Positions 52,448-59,591 of a DNA stretch of 59,591 nt are shown in pieces. This stretch comes from Aquitalea palustris (GTDB taxonomy: Bacteria; Pseudomonadota; Gammaproteobacteria; Burkholderiales; Chromobacteriaceae). The translations under genes were made by a program, and so were the position numbers. The notes beneath the pieces were generated by a model that was given only the letters and a program-made list of their open reading frames with translations, was not told the DNA's origin and searched no databases. Position 1 is the first letter of the stretch. The number at the start of each line of letters is the position of its first letter. Location of the stretch: NCBI RefSeq assembly GCF_003693445.1, contig NZ_RFAR01000074.1:1-59591 (forward strand), written 5' to 3'.

Positions 52448-53038
52448 TCAGCAGGCTGCTGCGGTCTGGCCGGCAAGCAGCGCGGCCGCGTCCTCTAGTA
52501 GTTGGGTGGACAGTGCCGGGTCGTTGACGGCACGCGATAACAGCAAGGCACCGACCATCAGGCTTAATTGCACCGTCGGCTTGAGCGGGCTGCCGCCGCT
52601 GGCGGCGTCCTGCTGTGCTGCCTCGGCCAGTGTGGTCAGCTGTTGCTCCAGCCCGCTGGTAAACGCCTGACGCGCCTGGCTGCCACGCCGGCTCAGTTCG
52701 CCGGCCAGTGCGACCGCCACGCAGCCGGTATCCGGAAAATCGCGATGCTGAATGCTCAGATAGTGTTGCGCTACCGCCGGGCATTGCTGGCCTGGCTCTG
52801 CCTGCTGGCGCTGTTGCTGCCACTGCTGTGCCATCTGCTGCATGGCCTGTTGGCAAACCTGGGCGACCAGATCTTCCTTGTCCTTGAAATGCCAGTAAAA
52901 GCCGCCGTGGGTCAGCCCGAGGTCGGCCATCAGATTGGCAATACCCACTGCCGCAATGCCTTCCGAGCGAAAGCGCAGGCTGGCCATGTCCAGAATGCGC
53001 TGGCGGATGGCGGTTTTATGTTGTTTGTCATAACGCAT
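52448..53038 (-). CDS. TetR-family transcriptional repressor
   Basis: The 196-residue protein has a helix-turn-helix (about 10-57: RQRILDMASLRFRSEGIAAV, LTHGGFYWHFKDKEDLV) and a helical ligand domain containing CVAVALAGELSRRGSQ. The sequence THGGFYWHFKDKEDL places it near TetR_C_16/AcrR-like regulators of reactive-compound response. A 16-base palindrome at 53070-53085 lies 31 bases upstream of its start and probably represses both it and the divergent AraC-type gene. Confidence 0.88.
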   Translation of the reverse strand: MRYDKQHKTAIRQRILDMASLRFRSEGIAAVGIANLMADLGLTHGGFYWHFKDKEDLVAQVCQQAMQQMAQQWQQQRQQAEPGQQCPAVAQHYLSIQHRDFPDTGCVAVALAGELSRRGSQARQAFTSGLEQQLTTLAEAAQQDAASGGSPLKPTVQLSLMVGALLLSRAVNDPALSTQLLEDAAALLAGQTAAAC

Positions 53039-53069
53039 GCGTGCTCCCGCTGCTGACTGGCTGTTTTTT

Positions 53070-53085
53070 TATGATGTATATCATA
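53070..53085. promoter_or_regulatory. Candidate TetR operator TATGAT-GTAT-ATCATA
   Basis: Perfect six-base arms with a four-base centre lie in the AT-rich divergent interval between the TetR- and AraC-type genes. Symmetry and length suit a TetR dimer pair. The sequence also supplies promoter-like AT-rich words on both strands. Confidence 0.5.
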
Positions 53086-53208
53086 TAAACAATAGCCAAC
53101 TTAATCAGCAAGATAGCGTTAATTGATTTTGGTGGTGACGGTCGGCGTTTTTACGGTGTGTTGAGGACAAGACTTGCCGGCCACACGGTTTCGCGCTGCA
53201 ATGCAGGC

Positions 53209-54030
53209 ATGTCTTCATCATCTGCATTGGCCGGTACGCTGGCCACTTACCATTCGCGCCGGCAGCAAAGAATCGCCCGCGTACCAATCTGGCAGTCGCA
53301 GCTGATTGCCGTGCTGGAAGGCTGCAAGATCATCCACACGCACAGCGGCGAGCTGATCTGCCGCGCCGGGGACTGGCTGCTGCTGCCTGCCGGCCAGGAG
53401 CTGGAACTGGTCAACCAGCCGGATGCCGACAGCGGTCACTACCTGGCCCTGGCGCTGACCCAGGACCGGCAATGGCTGCAGCGCTTTCATGCCCTGCATG
53501 GCCACTTGCTGCTGCAGGCAGCGCCGGGTAGCCCGGTATTCACCCCCAGTGCCAACAGCCGCCAGGCTTTGCAGCAGCTGGTGAGTACGCTGGAAAACGC
53601 GGATGACCCCATGGCGCAGGCCCTGGCCGAGCATGGCTGGCAGGGCCTGATGCTGGCCTTGTTGCAGCAAGGCCAGGGCCGCAGCCTGTTGCTGCTGCCG
53701 ACCGAGGATGCCCGCCAGCAATTGCAGGCCTTGTTTGCTTTCGATCCGGCGCATGACTGGACGCCGGCCGTGGTGGCGCAGCAGCTGGCCATGAGCGAGG
53801 CCACGCTGCGGCGGCGGCTGGCTGCTGCATCCACTACCTTTTCTGCCCTGCTGACCGAGGCAAGGCTGGCGCATGGGCTGCAGCTGGTGATGACCGGGCG
53901 GCAGTCATTGCTGGACGTGGCGCTGGCCAGCGGTTACCAGTCGCCATCGCGCTTTGCCGCGGCTTTCCGGCGCCGTTTTGGCCTGACACCCAGTGCCCTG
54001 CGTGCCACGCGCGAGCTCGCGGAAGGCTGA
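53209..54030 (+). CDS. AraC-family regulator with cupin-like N-domain
   Basis: The 273-residue protein has a jelly-roll sensor half (about 20-110: VLEGCKIIHTHSGELICRAG, DWLLLPAGQELELVNQPDAD). Its C-terminal AraC DNA-binding domain (about 175-268) has MSEATLRRRLAAASTTFSAL and LLDVALASGYQSPSRFAAAF. It is divergent from the TetR gene, with an operator candidate between them; its target is not clear. The ATG at 53209 lacks a good ribosome-binding site, so a GTG at 53158 or TTG at 53161 may be the true start. Confidence 0.82.
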   Translation: MSSSSALAGTLATYHSRRQQRIARVPIWQSQLIAVLEGCKIIHTHSGELICRAGDWLLLPAGQELELVNQPDADSGHYLALALTQDRQWLQRFHALHGHLLLQAAPGSPVFTPSANSRQALQQLVSTLENADDPMAQALAEHGWQGLMLALLQQGQGRSLLLLPTEDARQQLQALFAFDPAHDWTPAVVAQQLAMSEATLRRRLAAASTTFSALLTEARLAHGLQLVMTGRQSLLDVALASGYQSPSRFAAAFRRRFGLTPSALRATRELAEG

Positions 54031-54161
54031 GCTGTGTGAGCGGCAAAGGCGATGCACTGAGCGGCTGCGGCGCGCTTCTGCTGGCCGGCCTGCCTAGAAT
54101 GATGCTGGCAATGCGGCCATTCCTGCTGCTGAGCATCCCTCATTCTTCGTGGAGTAACACC

Positions 54162-54707
54162 ATGCGTCATTTGTTGCCGACTCTTGTTTTCGGTCTGCTG
54201 TGCAGCACGGCACATGCCTTTCAACTGAGCAGTAGCGAGGTAAAAGCCGGCGGCACGCTGTCGCGGGCACAGGAATTCAACAGCTTTGGTTGCAGCGGTG
54301 GCAATACCTCGCCTGCGCTCAACTGGAGCGATGTGCCGGCCGGTACCCGCAGCTTTGCGCTGACCGTCTATGACCCGGATGCCCCAAGCGGCAGCGGCTG
54401 GTGGCACTGGCTGGTATTCAATCTGCCAGCGGCGACCCGCTCGTTGCCAACGGGTGCCGGCAGTGCCGATGGCCAGCATTTGCCGGCCGGCAGCGTGCAG
54501 AGCAAGACCGATTATGGCCAGCCCGGCTTTGGCGGTGCTTGCCCGCCGCTGGGCGACAAGCCTCACCGTTACATCTTTACCGTACATGCTTTGAAGGTAG
54601 ATAAGCTGGATCTGCCGGCTGATGCCATGCCGGCGCTGGTGGGCTATATGCTTAATGCCAACAGCCTGGGCAAGGCCAGTTTTACTGCCTTTTACGGCCG
54701 TCATTGA
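54162..54707 (+). CDS. Exported YbhB/YbcL-family (Raf-kinase-inhibitor-like) protein
   Basis: The 181-residue protein has a 19-residue signal peptide (MRHLLPTLVFGLLCSTAHA) and the PEBP fold: NTSPALNWSDVPAGTRSFAL, VYDPDAPSGSGWWHWLVFNL, GQPGFGGACPPLGDKPHRY. The ligand-site DPDAP and HRY residues are intact. Bacterial YbhB/YbcL are of unclear role; YbcL of uropathogenic E. coli dampens neutrophil migration. It is probably periplasmic. GGAG lies ten bases before the ATG. An upstream TAGAAT near 54095 may be its -10 element. Confidence 0.88.
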   Translation: MRHLLPTLVFGLLCSTAHAFQLSSSEVKAGGTLSRAQEFNSFGCSGGNTSPALNWSDVPAGTRSFALTVYDPDAPSGSGWWHWLVFNLPAATRSLPTGAGSADGQHLPAGSVQSKTDYGQPGFGGACPPLGDKPHRYIFTVHALKVDKLDLPADAMPALVGYMLNANSLGKASFTAFYGRH

Positions 54708-54742
54708 GGGCAGCAGACCGACGTGACTATGGCATCGTCATC

Positions 54743-54771
54743 TTGACGTGGGCGGGCTTACACGTTAAACA
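54743..54771 (+). promoter_or_regulatory. Predicted sigma-70 promoter for the acyltransferase gene
   Basis: TTGACG (54743-54748) and TAAACA (54766-54771) are separated by 17 bases, with a 29-base leader to the start codon at 54801. Confidence 0.5.
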
Positions 54772-54800
54772 AGGTTTTATTTCTGTTGTGAGCCATTGTC

Positions 54801-56120
54801 ATGTCGCGCCTGCATACCTTTGTCACCCCCCGGCCCGATGCCGCATTGATGCAGTTTCTGGTGCCGGTCAACCGCTGGCTCAATCTGCATGGCGTACCGC
54901 TGCTGCGCGACCTGCCTGTGCTGGGGCGGCTGCCCGGGTTTTCCGGCGTGGCCGATATCCGCGAATGGCATCTGCCACCCGAGCACGAGGCGCGCTTGCA
55001 GCAGGCACTCAGCCCGCGCAATGTCAGCTTTATTGGGCCCAATCATCCCGAATTCTTTACCGACTGGATGATAGACAAAGAGTTGTCCGCCCGTTATGCC
55101 CCGCAACTGGCCAGCTGGGCCACGCATACCGTGGTGAATGGCATGGGGGCAGCCATGCAGCGTTTCTGGCTGCGCAACAACCTGATTGCCCAGATTCCCG
55201 GTGCGGCCAGCCAGGCCGCGAAGCAGCATTCGGTGGATTGGGCCCTGCAGGGTCATGGCGTGCTGCTGCATCCGGAAGGTGCAGTCGGCTGGCATGGCGA
55301 CTGGCTGGCCCCATTGTTTCCGGGGATTGCCGAGCTGGCACTCAGTGCCCATGCCCGTTTGCAGGCCATGGGGCTGGAGCGCCTGCCGCCGGTGCATATC
55401 GTGCCGGTGGTGTGGAAGCTACGTTTTTTGCATGATGAAACGCGGGCCATCCGCCACGAACTGTTGTGGACAGCCGCCCGGCTGCGGCTGGATGTCAGTC
55501 CGGATGCCGACTTGCCGCAACAGCTGTTCCAGCTGCTGAGCGGCGTACTGGAGCGTGAAGCCGTCCAGTGTGATATCAGCCTGCCCCAGCGTCATGAGCA
55601 GGCCTATTTCGAACGTCAGCAGCGCCTGCAGCAGCAACTGGCCGCGCGGCTCGATCTGCTGGCCGGTTCCGCGCATGCCGGCCTGAACGCGGGGCGCCGC
55701 TGGAGCCGGGTGCTGCGTGAAAGCCAGGACGAGCGCCAGCGCCAGAGCATGAAGCCACTGCTGGCGGCCTGGGAGCGTTTGCAGCGGCTGGCGCCTGCCG
55801 CCTACAGCCAGCCCTTGCTGGCGCAAGAACACGTGGCCGAATGCATCAAGCGGGTGCGTAACGATTATTGCAAGGGGCGTCTGCGCGATACCCTGAACGC
55901 CTTCTTCCCACGGCCGGCCGGACCGCGTGCCTTGTACATGCGGGTGGTGGAACCCATCGACATCGGTCGTTGGCTACGTGAACAATCCGACAGCAGCGCT
56001 ACCGCCCTGGTGGCGCAGATGCGCAGCAGCATGCAACAAGAGCTGGATAGCTTGCTGGAAGGACTGCATCAGCGTGAGCCTTACTGGACCCTGCCCAATC
56101 CCTTGATCAGCCGCGCCTGA
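54801..56120 (+). CDS. PlsC-like acyltransferase family protein with variant motif
   Basis: The 439-residue protein has an acyltransferase-like first half. SFIGPNHPEFFTDWMIDKEL stands at the place of the HX4D motif but with five residues between His and Asp. LLHPEGAVGWHGDW corresponds to the FPEGT block. The second half is helical and charged, with no named domain. Relatives are annotated as lysophospholipid or 1-acylglycerol-3-phosphate acyltransferases. No signal peptide or clear membrane helix is seen. The ribosome-binding site is weak. A promoter fits just upstream. Confidence 0.7.
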   Translation: MSRLHTFVTPRPDAALMQFLVPVNRWLNLHGVPLLRDLPVLGRLPGFSGVADIREWHLPPEHEARLQQALSPRNVSFIGPNHPEFFTDWMIDKELSARYAPQLASWATHTVVNGMGAAMQRFWLRNNLIAQIPGAASQAAKQHSVDWALQGHGVLLHPEGAVGWHGDWLAPLFPGIAELALSAHARLQAMGLERLPPVHIVPVVWKLRFLHDETRAIRHELLWTAARLRLDVSPDADLPQQLFQLLSGVLEREAVQCDISLPQRHEQAYFERQQRLQQQLAARLDLLAGSAHAGLNAGRRWSRVLRESQDERQRQSMKPLLAAWERLQRLAPAAYSQPLLAQEHVAECIKRVRNDYCKGRLRDTLNAFFPRPAGPRALYMRVVEPIDIGRWLREQSDSSATALVAQMRSSMQQELDSLLEGLHQREPYWTLPNPLISRA

Positions 56121-56303
56121 ACACCGTAGATGGTCGGCAGTGGTCGGCGGCCGGTCCTGTTTGTTCGATCAGTACCACAGGCAGGCAGCGTAAATGGATG
56201 AATCCGTGGATTTATCCCAAATGCTTAGCTATTCTTGCTGCCCATGTCGCGACACAAATGACGAATCCTGTTTTGTCTGGTCACGGCGCTATGGGGAGTC
56301 GCG

Positions 56304-58232
56304 GTGAGCACATCAGGCAAAACAGTGAAGCCATGGCTGGCCAGCGCCAGCGGGACCTTGATCAGCGCGGCTGCGTTGTGCTTGGCTGCCTTGCTGTCCA
56401 TGCAGCTGCCGCGCTCGGTGGATTTCGGTGCACTGGCCTTGCCGCTGTGGCTGCCAGCCGGTCTGGCGCTGGCCATTGCCATGCGCTGGGGCTGGCGTAG
56501 CGCTGGCGGCCTGTGGCTGGGCATGGCGGTCAGCAATGCGCTGGTATTGCACTATGCCTGGCCTGCGGCCCTGCTCATTGCGCTGGGGCAGAGCGGCGCC
56601 CCCTTACTGGCCGCCTCGATGTTGCGCCGGCAACAGGCTTTGCCATTCTATCGGCTGTCCCGTGTGTTGATGTTTCTGTGGTGCGGGGTGCTGGGCAGCG
56701 CCTTGCTCTCTGTTGTGTGGAGCGGTTTTTTCCTGGATGCCGGCATCCTGCCGGCTGGCGTTGAGCGCTGGCAATGTCTGCTGGCCCGTGGACTGGGTGA
56801 GCTGAGTGGCATGCTGGCGCTCACGCCCTCTGCGCTGTTCCTGCTGCAGGCCGAGCCGACCCGCTATAGCCGCAATCCGGCCAGCTGGCTGGAAAGCATG
56901 CTGTTGCTGTGGGCCAGCCTGCTGCTGGCAGTGGTGGAATTCATCGTGGCCGATTACCGCCATGGCGTGGCGGCCAGCCTGTGGCCGCTGTTCTTCATCG
57001 CACTGATGTGGGTGGCCTTCCGCTGCCGGCTGGCACTGGCTTACTGGCTGCATAGCGGCATCGTGTTGCTGGCATTTGGTGGCGTGCTGTTGCATAACGG
57101 TGCGGCCTATCAGGACCCCGGCCTCAGTGGCATGGCTGCGGCCGGCATGCTGTTGCTGGTGCAGTCACTGGCCTTGCTGGTGTTTGGGGCGCTGGTGGCC
57201 GAGCGGCGCTTTACCGAAGACTGGTTGCGTCGTGCCAACCAGACCCTGGAAGGCAAGGTGGTGGAGCGTACCCGCCAGCTGGCCGAAAGCGAGGCCCGTC
57301 TCAAGCTGATGGCCGATGCCTCACCCTTTCCGCTGGCCATGAACAATCTGAACGGCGGTGGCCTGATCTACGCCAATGCCCAGGCGGAAAGCCTGTTCAA
57401 GTGCCGGCTGGATGCACAGCAGCGCCGGGTACAGGATTTCTATGTTGACCCGGCCGAGCGCGAGGGCATCTCCGCCCTGCTGCGCAGCCAGGGGGCGGTG
57501 CGGGATCATGAAGTCCAGCTACACGATGCCGAAGGGCGGCAGTTCTGGGCGCTGGTGTCCTGTGCGGTGGTGCATAGCGATCAGGAGCTATATGTCATCA
57601 GTGGCATCAATGACATCAGCGAACGTAAACGGCTGGAACGCAGCCTGCACGCTGCCAACGATGCCTTGCGCCAGCATGTGGCAGAGATCGAGTCATTGCA
57701 GGTTGGCCTGCGCGAACAAGTCCGGCGCGACCCGCTGACCGGCCTGTTCAATCGCCGCTATCTGGATGAAATCCTGCCGCGCCTGCTGGCGCACATGCTG
57801 GCTCTGGATGGTACGGTGGCCGTGATGATGGTGGACGCGGACCACTTCAAGCGCATCAATGACAACTATGGCCACCAGTGTGGTGATGCCGTGCTGGCCA
57901 CGCTGGGGGCCTTTCTGCGTGACCGTTTCCGTAGTGGCGACATCGTCTGCCGCTACGGCGGCGAGGAGTTCTGCATCCTGATGCCGGGCATTGCGCTGGA
58001 TGCCGCCAGCCACAAGGCGGAACAGCTGTGCGCGGCAGTCAGGCAGCTGCCCATCCAGGCGCTGGAACACCGGCTGCACATTACCCTGTCCATCGGCCTG
58101 TCGGTGTGCCCGCTGCATGGCGAAGACCCGGAAAGCCTGATCCATGCCGCCGATGCCGCGCTCTACCAGGCCAAGGCGCTGGGGCGCGATCAGGTGCGGC
58201 TGGCCAGCAATGTCCAGAGCGTGCTGTCCTGA
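56304..58232 (+). CDS. Membrane diguanylate cyclase: MASE1-PAS-GGDEF
   Basis: The 642-residue protein has a MASE1-type membrane sensor (about 10-300, eight or so helices). A short coiled linker, a PAS domain (about 330-440, ASPFPLAMNNLNGGGLIYAN) and a GGDEF domain (about 470-635) follow. The active motif is GGEEF, and the inhibitory RxxD site is intact (RSGD, five residues before it). It makes c-di-GMP under product control, with input from the membrane and PAS domains. The start is GTG at 56304 with GGGGAG seven bases upstream. The 183-base upstream gap shows no gene. Confidence 0.9.
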   Translation: MSTSGKTVKPWLASASGTLISAAALCLAALLSMQLPRSVDFGALALPLWLPAGLALAIAMRWGWRSAGGLWLGMAVSNALVLHYAWPAALLIALGQSGAPLLAASMLRRQQALPFYRLSRVLMFLWCGVLGSALLSVVWSGFFLDAGILPAGVERWQCLLARGLGELSGMLALTPSALFLLQAEPTRYSRNPASWLESMLLLWASLLLAVVEFIVADYRHGVAASLWPLFFIALMWVAFRCRLALAYWLHSGIVLLAFGGVLLHNGAAYQDPGLSGMAAAGMLLLVQSLALLVFGALVAERRFTEDWLRRANQTLEGKVVERTRQLAESEARLKLMADASPFPLAMNNLNGGGLIYANAQAESLFKCRLDAQQRRVQDFYVDPAEREGISALLRSQGAVRDHEVQLHDAEGRQFWALVSCAVVHSDQELYVISGINDISERKRLERSLHAANDALRQHVAEIESLQVGLREQVRRDPLTGLFNRRYLDEILPRLLAHMLALDGTVAVMMVDADHFKRINDNYGHQCGDAVLATLGAFLRDRFRSGDIVCRYGGEEFCILMPGIALDAASHKAEQLCAAVRQLPIQALEHRLHITLSIGLSVCPLHGEDPESLIHAADAALYQAKALGRDQVRLASNVQSVLS

Positions 58233-58313
58233 GCCTGCCGGGTCGTCGCAGCAAGACCCGGGTGAGGGCTGGCCACGGTGCCGCCCTCCGGGTGGCGTGC
58301 TAACATTCCGCCC

Positions 58314-59030
58314 ATGGAACTCTACAGACTCTTGCAACAACAAGGCTTTGGCAGCCGCAAGGAATGCCGCAAGCTGGTGGAATACGGCCTGGTGGAAATC
58401 AATGGCGAAGTGGCCGAGGATTACCGGCAGGTGTGCAGCCTGGATGATATCGACGAGCTGGTGGTGGATGGCGAGCCATGGCAGCTGCAATCCGGCCCCA
58501 TCTACGTGATGCTGCACAAGCCGGACGGCTATGAAACCTCGCACAAGCCCATGCACCATCCCAGTGTGTATACCCTGCTGCCGTGGCAATTCGGCAATCT
58601 GGACATTTCGGCGGTAGGCCGGCTGGATGTCGATACCACCGGCTTGCTGCTGCTGACCAATGACGGCCAGTTTGTGCATGCGCTCAGTTCACCCAAGCGC
58701 CACGTGCCCAAATGCTATGAGGTCACCCTGAAGCACCCGGTGCAGCCCGAGCTGGTGAAGCACTTGCTGGCAGGGGTTTTCCTCAAGGATGACAACGAGA
58801 AAATCGCCGCTGACCAGGTGGAGGTGGCGGATGAGATCACCATCCGCATGACCATTACCCAGGGTAAATATCATCAGGTGAAGCGCATGGTGGCCGCTGC
58901 CGGCAACCGGGTGATGGATCTGCACCGGCTGACGGTTGGCGAGCTCAGTCTGGGAGAGCTGGACGAGGGGCAGTGGCGCTATCTGAGCGCCGAGGAACTG
59001 GCCAGTTTCGGCTTTGCACCGAAGGGCTGA
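58314..59030 (+). CDS. rsuA: 16S rRNA pseudouridine synthase, RsuA family
   Basis: The 238-residue enzyme has an S4 domain (about 1-60: LYRLLQQQGFGSRKECRKLV) and a pseudouridine synthase domain. The catalytic Asp is in GRLDVDTTGLLLLTNDGQ, and GKYHQVKRMVAAAGNRVMDL matches the KxL-type motif. It resembles RsuA, which isomerises uridine 516 in 16S rRNA; RluB/RluE relatives cannot be ruled out. The ATG at 58314 starts the S4 domain directly, although its ribosome-binding site is weak. It is convergent with the rhodanese gene. Confidence 0.87.
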   Translation: MELYRLLQQQGFGSRKECRKLVEYGLVEINGEVAEDYRQVCSLDDIDELVVDGEPWQLQSGPIYVMLHKPDGYETSHKPMHHPSVYTLLPWQFGNLDISAVGRLDVDTTGLLLLTNDGQFVHALSSPKRHVPKCYEVTLKHPVQPELVKHLLAGVFLKDDNEKIAADQVEVADEITIRMTITQGKYHQVKRMVAAAGNRVMDLHRLTVGELSLGELDEGQWRYLSAEELASFGFAPKG

Positions 59031-59048
59031 GTACGCTGTAGTGGCGGT

Positions 59049-59384
59049 TTACAGCAGCTGATGCAACTTTTGCATGGCTTCGCGCATGCCGCCGATGCTT
59101 TCGATATGGGTGTAACCCAGGCTGCGCAGGCGGGCTGCGGCCAGTCTGGCCCGCTCACCGGTGCGGCAGTAAAGCGCCAGCGGCGTGGCGGGATCGGGAA
59201 TGGTGCTGCTGGCCTGTTGTTCCAGTTGTTCCAGCGGCAAAGAGCGCGCGCCGGGGATATGCTCGGCGCTGAATTCTTCGCTGGAGCTGACATCGATCAC
59301 CAGCCGGCTCGAGCCGCTTAGTAGTCGCTGTGCAAAGGCGGCTGCGGTAACGCCGCCCAGTAGTGCACCAAAAAGATGTTTCAT
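59049..59384 (-). CDS. Rhodanese-domain protein with N-terminal hydrophobic segment
   Basis: The 111-residue protein starts with a short hydrophobic segment (MKHLFGALLGGVTAAAFAQR), a signal peptide or anchor. A single rhodanese domain follows: LVIDVSSSEEFSAEHIPGAR and the active-site loop CRTGER. Such domains carry sulfane sulfur on the catalytic cysteine. Location is probably the periplasmic side of the inner membrane. AGGGC precedes the ATG. It stands alone, convergent with rsuA. Confidence 0.87.
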   Translation of the reverse strand: MKHLFGALLGGVTAAAFAQRLLSGSSRLVIDVSSSEEFSAEHIPGARSLPLEQLEQQASSTIPDPATPLALYCRTGERARLAAARLRSLGYTHIESIGGMREAMQKLHQLL

Positions 59385-59556
59385 CGCCGTGTTGCCCTGT
59401 CATCAAGTGGGTGGGCCTGCGGGGCAGGCTCTACTCGCATTTAGCAGTCTTGCATGCATTTGCCATGGCGGGCATTGTGGCAATTACCTAGCGTAATGAA
59501 AGATTGTGTAAATTGTTTGTTTAACTTCAGCCCGCCCTCGCTGGGCTAAGCATGCT

Positions 59557-59591
59557 GCCAGCCCAGCCCAGCCCAGCCCAGCCCAGCCCAG
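59557..59591. repeat. Pentanucleotide tandem repeat (CAGCC)n, cut by the window edge
   Basis: From about 59557 to the last base the sequence is an uninterrupted repeat of five bases (GCCCA/CAGCC), nearly seven copies. It is preceded by AT-rich DNA (59480-59525), possibly a promoter, and by CTGGGCT (59541-59547), complementary to the repeat. The true length and flanking gene lie beyond the window. Confidence 0.85.

Overview
This 59.6-kb window looks like a stretch of bacterial chromosome from a high-GC betaproteobacterium. I infer the order Neisseriales (Chromobacterium, Aquitalea or Vogesella-like). The inference rests on dense GC-rich coding, an EnvZ/OmpR-type pair, cobalamin-dependent MetH, an H-NOX sensor with a hybrid kinase, several diguanylate cyclases and many Lrp/AraC/MocR regulators. 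No plasmid, phage, insertion sequence, CRISPR array, rRNA or tRNA was seen. Two near-identical ParB-binding (parS-like) sites, at 2552 and 31686, suggest that the window lies on the origin-proximal side of the chromosome.

Layout. 1-6 kb: exported peroxiredoxin, DeoR regulator, and a MocR regulator / FAD oxidoreductase / MOSC operon divergent from a BenE-type transporter. 6-14 kb: an orphan fimbrial tip adhesin, an M24 aminopeptidase, a CBS-domain protein, an Lrp regulator divergent from an EamA exporter, and three small or exported proteins of unknown role (one DUF2145). 13.7-21 kb: the clearest metabolic unit, for polyamines. It has an AraC-type regulator, N-carbamoylputrescine amidase, a complete PotABCD-like importer and an acetylpolyamine amidohydrolase-type deacetylase. 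21-28 kb: an FMN/Fe-S glutamate-synthase-like protein, a second EamA exporter, an EnvZ/OmpR-like two-component pair, and opposite it three small exported proteins. The last of these is built from three exact 40-residue cysteine repeats. 28-32 kb: quinone oxidoreductase, the H-NOX/hybrid-kinase pair, a YqiA-type esterase and a periplasmic solute-binding protein.

32-44 kb: metH, a membrane diguanylate cyclase, a DUF465 protein, an ABC exporter, an RlmI-like methyltransferase, an HD-GYP protein ending in a zinc ribbon, an MFS transporter and an HSL-type esterase. 44-49 kb: a YgjP-type metalloprotease, a GNAT acetyltransferase, an Lrp/LysE divergent pair followed by a tight run of AhpD-like, ABM and PaiB-like genes, then yaeQ. 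49-59.6 kb: an LprI-MliC lysozyme-inhibitor fusion, rhlE, a second solute-binding protein behind a structured leader, a TetR/AraC pair, a YbhB-like protein, a PlsC-like acyltransferase, a MASE1-PAS-GGDEF diguanylate cyclase, an RsuA-type pseudouridine synthase and a rhodanese. The window ends inside a pentanucleotide CAGCC repeat.

Signalling is prominent. Two cyclic-di-GMP synthases, one predicted c-di-GMP phosphodiesterase and a nitric-oxide sensor kinase lie within 28 kb, alongside an adhesin. That fits control of surface attachment, although no direct regulatory link is visible. Assignments come from reading the translated sequences and motifs; no database search was run.
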